28,850 nucleotides of DNA from JAGPUQ01 sp050179115 (GTDB lineage Bacteria > Pseudomonadota > Gammaproteobacteria > Pseudomonadales > Porticoccaceae), in assembly GCA_050179115.1 (NCBI GenBank), contig JBFXFL010000037.1, positions 1 through 28,850 of the forward strand, given 5' to 3'. This document shows, one piece after another, positions 24,367 to 28,850 of the stretch. Within the stretch, counting starts at the first letter, position 1; every line of letters starts with the position of its first letter. Under the pieces are notes generated by a model that saw nothing but the letters and a program-made list of their open reading frames with translations, was not told the origin of the DNA and did not search any database. The translations under genes and the position numbers were made by a program.

Positions 24367-25572
24367 TCATGGGGCGTTACCGCCCACAGCGGCGGCGTGC
24401 CGTGGCAGCCCGACCGACAGCGCGCCGGCCGCAACCACCAGGGCGCTCGAGACCCACAGGCAGGCAGCGAGTCCGGCGACCTGATAGACCCAGCCCGACA
24501 GCACCGTGCCGAGCAGGCGACCGCCGGCGTTGGCCATGTAGTAGAACCCGACATCCAGGGAGACGCCATCGGCGCGGGCATAACTGACGATCAGGTAGGA
24601 GTGGATCGCCGAATTGAGTGCGAACAGGACGCCGAAGGCGAGCAGGCCCGCCACCAGCACCCAGGCCGGGTTCAGGTGCCCGAGCCCGACCGCGATGCCG
24701 GCCGGCAGTGCCGCGAGCGCGAGCGCCGCGACCAGAGCGCTGCGGCCGTCCGGAACCCGTTTGCCGGTAAGCCGCGGCGCCAGCGCCTGCACCGCACCAT
24801 AGCCGAGGATCCAGCAGGCGAGGAAGGCGCCCACGGCCATGAAGCTCCAGCCCAGCTCCGCCTGCAAAAACACCGGCAGCGCCACCACGAACCAGACATC
24901 CCGCGCGCCGAACAGGAAAAACCGCGCCGCCGACAGCCGGTTCACCGGGCCGCTGCGGGACAGCAGGTCGCGAAATTTCGGCTTGAAACTGGTTTTACCC
25001 AGCCGGTTGTCGAGCAGGAAAAGTCCCGCCGCAAACACCGCAGCCAGGCCAATCGCCATCGCCGCCACCGCGCCGCGAAAACCCAGCCACGCCAGCAGCG
25101 CGGCACCGAGAAAGAATCCCATACCCTTGAGCGCATTCTTGGAACCGGTGAGCAGCGCCACCCAGGCATACAGACGGCCCTCGCGTCCCTCCGGCACCAG
25201 CAGCTTGATGCTGCTCTTGGCCGCCATCTTGTTGAGATCCTTGGCGATCCCGGACAGCCCCTGCGCCGCCATCACATAGAGCACGCCGAGGTACGCGGGA
25301 TCGATCAGCAGCATGGCGAGCGCGACGATCTGGAGCCCGAGGCCGATCTGCATGGCGGCGTTCAGCCCCAGTCGCGCCGCGAGCAGGCCGCCGCCCAGGT
25401 TGGTCACCACGCCGAAGAATTCGTAGAACAAGAACAGCAGCGCCACCTCCAGTGGCGTGTAACCGAGCTGATGGAAGTACAGCACCACCAGCATGCGCAG
25501 CGCGCCGTCGGTGAGCGTGAACGCCCAGTAGCTGCCGGTGACCAGGGCGTATTGGCGCAGCGCGCGGTCCAT
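24367..25572 (-). CDS. arsJ: ArsJ, organoarsenical (1-arseno-3-phosphoglycerate) efflux MFS permease
   Basis: ArsJ exports 1-arseno-3-phosphoglycerate, the unstable product made by its partner GAPDH from arsenate, and so confers arsenate resistance. The 401-residue protein has about 12 hydrophobic helices and ArsJ-like stretches: YALVTGSYWAFTLTDGALRM at the N-terminus, LVVLYFHQLGYTP, FEFFGV-type FYEFFGVVTNLGGG, QGLSGIAKDLNKMAAKSSIK, ALLTGSKNALKGMGFF and GFYYMANAGGRLLGT. It starts eight bases after the GAPDH stop, with only a weak ribosome site, so translation is likely coupled. The pairing with this GAPDH and an arsR upstream is the diagnostic context. Without the context it could be called only a generic MFS transporter. 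Confidence 0.93.
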   Translation of the reverse strand: MDRALRQYALVTGSYWAFTLTDGALRMLVVLYFHQLGYTPLEVALLFLFYEFFGVVTNLGGGLLAARLGLNAAMQIGLGLQIVALAMLLIDPAYLGVLYVMAAQGLSGIAKDLNKMAAKSSIKLLVPEGREGRLYAWVALLTGSKNALKGMGFFLGAALLAWLGFRGAVAAMAIGLAAVFAAGLFLLDNRLGKTSFKPKFRDLLSRSGPVNRLSAARFFLFGARDVWFVVALPVFLQAELGWSFMAVGAFLACWILGYGAVQALAPRLTGKRVPDGRSALVAALALAALPAGIAVGLGHLNPAWVLVAGLLAFGVLFALNSAIHSYLIVSYARADGVSLDVGFYYMANAGGRLLGTVLSGWVYQVAGLAACLWVSSALVVAAGALSVGLPRHAAAVGGNAP

Positions 25573-25580
25573 GGTTCGGC

Positions 25581-26588
25581 TCAGAGCGCCGCCGCGACCT
25601 TGCGGGCGAGTTCCATCAGGCGGTGCACATAGCCGATTTCGTTGTCGTACCAGGCCAGCACCTTCACCAGGGTACCGTCGATCACCTGGGTGGAGAGGGC
25701 ATCGACGATGCTGGAGCGGGTGTCGCCGCGATAGTCCGCCGACACCAGGGGTTTTTCCTCGTAGCCGAGAATTCCCGCCAGACGGCCGGCCGCGGCGGTG
25801 GCGAGCGCGGCATTGACGGCCTCCACCGTGGTGGCGCGCTCCACCTCGAACACGCAGTCGGTGAGCGAGGCATTGGCCAGCGGCACCCGGATGGCGAGGC
25901 CGTTCAGGCGCCCGCGCAACTCGGGAAAGATCTCGGCGATCGCGGTGGCCGAGCCCGTGGTGGTCGGGATCAGCGACAGACCCGAGGCGCGCGCCCGGCG
26001 CAGATCCGGGTGGTAATCGTCGAGTACCCGCTGGCTGTTGGTGATGTCGTGCACTGTGGTGATGGCGCCGTGGCGGATGCCGAATTCACGCTGAATCACC
26101 GCCACCACCGGCGCGAGGCAGTTGGTGGTGCAGGAGGCGGCGGTGACGATGTGATCGCGATCCGCGACGTAGTCGTGATCATTGACGCCCATCACGATAT
26201 TGAGGGTGCCGTCCTTCACCGGCGCCGATACCACCACCTTGCGTACGCCGGCGGCGAAGTAGGGCGCGAGCGCCGCTTTCGATTTGAACTTGCCCGTGCA
26301 ATCCACCACCAGATCCACGCCCAGTTCGCGCCAGGGGGTGGCGGCAATGTCGGCATTGCGCGAGTAGCCGAGCCGGCGTGCGCCGATCCGCAGTGCATCC
26401 GCTTCAGCGGCGACGGACCGGGACCAGGTGCCCTGCACGGAATCGTACTGGAGCAGATGGGCAGCGGTGGCGGCGTCGCCCGCGATCTCGTTGATGTGGA
26501 CGATATCGAGTTCGGGCCAGTCCCAGGCGGCGCGCAGCGCCAGGCGTCCCATGCGTCCGAAGCCGTTGAGCGCCATGCGGGTTGCCAT
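25581..26588 (-). CDS. ArsJ-associated glyceraldehyde-3-phosphate dehydrogenase
   Basis: In arsJ operons this enzyme oxidises glyceraldehyde-3-phosphate with arsenate in place of phosphate, giving 1-arseno-3-phosphoglycerate for export by ArsJ. The 335-residue protein has the Rossmann start ALNGFGRMGRLALRA, the catalytic cysteine C153 in ASCTTNCLAP, H180 in TTVHDITNSQRVLDDYH, the PTTTGSATAI loop and WYDNEIGYVHR near the end. IND/INE after the second strand (IVHINEIAGD) fits NAD preference. AAGGAG before the ATG at 26588 is a strong ribosome site. It is the first gene of a GAPDH-arsJ pair with its own promoter and a palindromic operator candidate. It is a dedicated copy rather than the central glycolytic enzyme, judged by context. 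Confidence 0.94.
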   Translation of the reverse strand: MATRMALNGFGRMGRLALRAAWDWPELDIVHINEIAGDAATAAHLLQYDSVQGTWSRSVAAEADALRIGARRLGYSRNADIAATPWRELGVDLVVDCTGKFKSKAALAPYFAAGVRKVVVSAPVKDGTLNIVMGVNDHDYVADRDHIVTAASCTTNCLAPVVAVIQREFGIRHGAITTVHDITNSQRVLDDYHPDLRRARASGLSLIPTTTGSATAIAEIFPELRGRLNGLAIRVPLANASLTDCVFEVERATTVEAVNAALATAAAGRLAGILGYEEKPLVSADYRGDTRSSIVDALSTQVIDGTLVKVLAWYDNEIGYVHRLMELARKVAAAL

Positions 26589-26606
26589 CTGGATCTCCTT
26601 GAGCCG

Positions 26607-26628
26607 TATATCCGGTTAAGCGAATATA
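26607..26628. promoter_or_regulatory. 22-bp palindrome, candidate ArsR operator
   Basis: TATATCCGGTTAA followed by GCGAATATA forms a 22-bp dyad with 18 of 22 positions symmetric (TATAT-n-CG-n-TTAA-n-CG-n-ATATA). It overlaps the downstream end of the -10 box and the expected transcription start of the GAPDH-arsJ operon. This is where a winged-helix ArsR dimer would block transcription until As(III) binds. Assignment to ArsR comes from context. Confidence 0.65.
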
Positions 26629-26653
26629 TTAATCAAAAAATATGACCGTTCAA
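26626..26653 (-). promoter_or_regulatory. Sigma-70 promoter of the GAPDH-arsJ operon
   Basis: On the minus strand TTGAAC (26653-26648) and TAATAT (26631-26626) are spaced by 16 bases in a locally AT-rich stretch, giving a start near 26619 and a leader of about 30 bases to the ATG. The AT-rich pocket stands out in GC-rich surroundings. Confidence 0.65.
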
Positions 26654-26691
26654 CGACAGCGGTCAAGGATGCTCTGAACAACCACTCCATC

Positions 26692-27233
26692 GTCGTTCCC
26701 GCGCAAGCAGGAACCCAGGGAATGATCCCGGGCAGCCAGCTTCCGCAAGGCCGTCATTCCCGCGCACGCGGGAATCCAGGGGCCGTCAACCTGCCCACGA
26801 CGCTGATCCACGCCGTCATTCCCGCGCAAGCGGGAACCCAGGGACCACGAGTTATTGCGCGACAGCCGGACCTGCGTCGTTCCCGCGCAAGCGGGAACCC
26901 AGGAACCACGAGTTATTGCGCGACAGCCGGACCTGCGTCATTCCCGCGCATGCGGGAATCCAGGAATGGCAAGGCCTTCTGGATGCCCGCCTGCACGGGC
27001 ATGACGNNNNNNNNNNNNNNNNNNNNNNNNNNNNNNNNNNNNNNNNNNNNNNNNNNNNNNNNNNNNNNNNNNNNNNNNNNNNNNNNNNNNNNNNNNNNNN
27101 NNNNNNTTCCCGCGCAAGCGGGAACCCAGGAACCACGAGTTATTGCGCGACAGCCGGACCTGCGTCATTCCCGCGCATGCGGGAATCCAGGAATGGCAAG
27201 GCCTTCTGGATGCCCGCCTGCACGGGCATGACG
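26692..27233. repeat. Array of palindromic repeats with about 61-base period
   Basis: Units of the form GTCRTTCCCGCGC, AAGCGGGAAYCCAGG begin at 26692, 26753, 26815, 26876 and 26937, spaced 61, 62, 61 and 61 bases, and resume after the N gap (partial unit at 27107, full unit at 27164). An inverted variant ends each side (26978-27006, 27205-27233). The units from 26815 and 26876 are 61-base tandem copies with two differences, spacer included. Each unit can fold as an 18-base palindrome. This is a REP-like family also seen at 23908-23977. It fills the region between arsR and the GAPDH promoter, and no gene is visible in it. Confidence 0.9.
27007..27106. other. Assembly gap (100 N)
   Basis: Exactly 100 unknown bases. 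The 127 bases before it (26880-27006) and the 127 bases after it (27107-27233) appear identical, so its true length and content are uncertain; it may be zero, negative, or a longer stretch of the repeat array. Confidence 0.99.
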
Positions 27234-27265
27234 GATTTTCAGAGGCGTTCTTGCACTCCAGCCGC

Positions 27266-27607
27266 TCAACTGCAACTGCGGCTGGCCATTCTGGCGAGTC
27301 GGCGCGCGTCGTGGCGCAGCTCGGGGATGACATTCGCATCGTCGCCGAGCAGGGCCAGCAGCCGTTCGGCAAAAGCGTTGGCGGGGGCGAGCTGGTAGTA
27401 CATCCAGGTGCCTTCGCGGCGCGCTGCCACCAGCCCGTGATGGCGCAGATAGGCGAGATGGCGCGATACCGCGCTTTGCGGCAGTTCGAGTGCATCCACC
27501 AGATCGCACACGCAGAGCTCGCCGCGCTGGCGGAGCAGATGCACGATGCGCAGGCGGGCCGGCTCGGAGAGCGCCTTGAAGAGCGCGGCATAGCGGTTCA
27601 TGTCCAT
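27266..27607 (-). CDS. arsR: ArsR family arsenite-responsive repressor
   Basis: This 113-residue winged-helix repressor has the classical As(III) site of the R773/E. coli type in ELCVCDLVDAL (C32 and C34 at the start of the recognition helix-turn-helix), followed by LPQSAVSRHLAYLRHHGLV as the DNA-reading helices and the wing REGTWMYYQL. Binding of arsenite or antimonite distorts this helix and releases the operator. The ATG at 27607 starts MDMNRYAALFKALSEPARLR; the frame is open far upstream but not family-like. No Shine-Dalgarno precedes the ATG, and a promoter sits almost on top of it, so the mRNA may be leaderless. It lies upstream of GAPDH-arsJ on the same strand, separated by the repeat array and assembly gap. 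Confidence 0.94.
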   Translation of the reverse strand: MDMNRYAALFKALSEPARLRIVHLLRQRGELCVCDLVDALELPQSAVSRHLAYLRHHGLVAARREGTWMYYQLAPANAFAERLLALLGDDANVIPELRHDARRLARMASRSCS

Positions 27608-27613
27608 GGCGCG

Positions 27614-27641
27614 ATTGTACGGGCGCCCGCGGTCGCCGCAA
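27614..27641 (-). promoter_or_regulatory. Candidate arsR promoter giving a near-leaderless mRNA
   Basis: Minus strand TTGCGG (27641-27636), 16-base spacer, TACAAT (27619-27614). The start of transcription would fall at or within a base or two of the ATG at 27607. No copy of the palindrome seen before the GAPDH gene is present here. Confidence 0.4.
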
Positions 27642-27870
27642 CCGGGAACCTTTGCCCTCCCGATCGTTCCATAGCCTCGACCCTTGCGCGAAAACGCCGA
27701 TACCCGCGCCGCCGGTGGCTTGTAGCCTGAGGGTTTGGCATTCAAGCTGCATCCTGCGTGGTACCGGGATGATCCGCACCCAGGATCGGCGTCGCCTTGC
27801 GCCGCGCGATGACAGCACGGATCGGCGCTTGCCGGCGCGGAATTTTGACGAGGAGACGAGGAGTGGACCC

Positions 27871-28850
27871 ATGCAACTGGGCGTGATCGGTTTGGGAAGG
27901 ATGGGCGCCAATATCTGCCGCCGTCTGCTGCGGGCCGGGCATGATTGTGTCGTCCATGACACGCACCCCGATGCGGTTTCCGGACTCGCGGACGAGGGCG
28001 CAACGGGAGCTGCGTCCCTCGCGGATTTCGTGCGCCGGCTGACGCCGCCGCGCAATGTCTGGCTGATGGTGCCGGCGGCGGCCGTGGAACCCATCCTGAC
28101 CGAGCTCGCGACGCTGCTGGAACCCGGCGACGTAGTGATCGACGGCGGCAATTCGAACCACCGGGACGACATCCGGCGCGCGGGGCAGCTCGGCGCCGCC
28201 GGCATTCATTACGTCGACGTGGGCACCAGCGGCGGCGTCTGGGGACTGGAGCAGGGCTTCTGCCTGATGATCGGCGGCGAGCCGGCCGTCGTGCAGCGCC
28301 TCGACCCGATCTTCAGCGCGCTCGCGCCCGGGATCGCCACCGCGCCGCGCACCCCCGGGCGCGCGGGAGCCGGCGCCAGCGCGGAGCAGGGCTATCTGCA
28401 CTGCGGGGCCAGCGGCGCCGGGCATTTCGTGAAGATGGTCCACAACGGCATCGAGTACGGCATCATGGCCGCGTACGCCGAGGGCCTCAATATCCTGCGC
28501 CATGCCGGCAGCGGCAGCCTGATCCAGAAGGCCGATGCGGAAACGGCGCCGCTGGAGGATCCCGCCGCCTATCAGTACGACCTGGATCTGGGCGAGGTCG
28601 CGGAAGTCTGGCGACGCGGCAGCGTGATCCGTTCGTGGCTGCTCGATTTGACCGCGCAGGCGTTGCTGCGCGATGCCGATCTGGCGGCATTCCAGGGTCG
28701 GGTGTCGGATTCCGGTGAGGGGCGCTGGACCCTCAAGGCGGCCATCGACACCGGAGTACCGGTGCCCGTGCTCAGCGCCGCCCTCTTCGCACGGTTCAGC
28801 TCGCGCGGCGAAGCGGGCTTTGCCGACAAGCTGTTATCCGCGATGCGCAG
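27871..28850 (+). CDS. gnd: 6-phosphogluconate dehydrogenase, decarboxylating (GndA type), 3' end missing
   Basis: It oxidatively decarboxylates 6-phosphogluconate to ribulose-5-phosphate. From the ATG at 27871 the frame is open through the last base (326 codons). Visible blocks are the dinucleotide fold MQLGVIGLGRMGANICRRLL, MVPAAAVE, VIDGGNSNHRDD, DVGTSGGVWGLEQGFCLMIG and the signature GHFVKMVHNGIEYGIMAAYA. The short form typical of GndA (about 300-340 residues, often NAD-dependent) fits the loop GVWGLEQG and the sequence reached at the window edge, so only a little is probably missing. GAGGAG seven bases upstream is a strong ribosome site. It is divergent from arsR; the 263-base space between them contains no gene that I can see. 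Confidence 0.93.
   Translation, partial: MQLGVIGLGRMGANICRRLLRAGHDCVVHDTHPDAVSGLADEGATGAASLADFVRRLTPPRNVWLMVPAAAVEPILTELATLLEPGDVVIDGGNSNHRDDIRRAGQLGAAGIHYVDVGTSGGVWGLEQGFCLMIGGEPAVVQRLDPIFSALAPGIATAPRTPGRAGAGASAEQGYLHCGASGAGHFVKMVHNGIEYGIMAAYAEGLNILRHAGSGSLIQKADAETAPLEDPAAYQYDLDLGEVAEVWRRGSVIRSWLLDLTAQALLRDADLAAFQGRVSDSGEGRWTLKAAIDTGVPVPVLSAALFARFSSRGEAGFADKLLSAMR

Noticed and set aside
26692..27233. CRISPR array
   Set aside because: Period of about 61 bases fits, but repeats are imperfect, two spacers are copies of each other, an inverted unit ends the array, the same palindrome occurs elsewhere in the window, and no cas gene is present.
27608..27870. Small gene between arsR and gnd
   Set aside because: Short frames exist but lack start signals, family resemblance and consistent codon use; the space fits divergent upstream regions.

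Overview
The window is high-GC DNA from a gammaproteobacterium. Three things point there: the grxD / rnt / pyrC neighbourhood known from Pseudomonas-type genomes, a KgtP transporter very close to the enterobacterial one, and a Uup-type ABC-F protein. I cannot name a genus. A 100-base run of N at 27007-27106, flanked by the same 127 bases on each side, shows that this is a draft assembly. I saw no rRNA, tRNA, transposase, integrase or phage gene.

Layout. (1) 1-2084: the 3' end of grxD with its terminator, converging on a pyrC-rnt operon that uses an overlapping TTG start. (2) 2260-9782: a four-gene envelope cluster: DUF1302 beta-barrel protein, DUF1329 periplasmic protein, YCF48-like beta-propeller and MMPL/RND transporter. 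An inverted repeat at the -35 precedes it, a perfect 17-bp hairpin splits it, and a bidirectional terminator closes it. (3) 9825-12933: an alpha-methylacyl-CoA racemase and the ABC-F ATPase Uup. (4) 13206-14803: a small IsdG-type monooxygenase with an intact N/W/H triad, overlapping a 2-oxoglutarate permease gene by 4 bp. (5) 14867-17539: CorA and a PhoD-type phosphatase. (6) 17680-19017: a scarred locus. A HepT-MntA (HEPN/nucleotidyltransferase) toxin-antitoxin pair and a glutathione S-transferase fragment lie between two direct copies of the 3' end of an acyl-CoA dehydrogenase gene. (7) 18884-23718: a three-gene operon for acyl-CoA carboxylase beta (carboxyltransferase), alpha (biotin carboxylase with biotin carrier) and the acyl-CoA dehydrogenase. 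(8) 23900-24297: palindromic repeats and a small DUF465/YdcH gene. (9) 24367-27607: an arsenate-resistance locus, arsR, GAPDH and arsJ, with a palindromic operator candidate over the GAPDH promoter and a CRISPR-like palindromic repeat array between arsR and the rest. (10) 27871-end: the 5' part of a GndA-type 6-phosphogluconate dehydrogenase gene.

How genes work together. The carboxylase and dehydrogenase, possibly with the unlinked racemase, look like part of a branched-chain or isoprenoid acyl-CoA breakdown route of the Liu/Atu kind, but no hydratase or lyase is present. GAPDH and ArsJ together turn arsenate into 1-arseno-3-phosphoglycerate and export it. The DUF1302/DUF1329/YCF48/RND set spans inner membrane, periplasm and outer membrane and is the best candidate here for a poorly understood multi-protein system. 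The TA locus is the clearest sign of past insertion or rearrangement.
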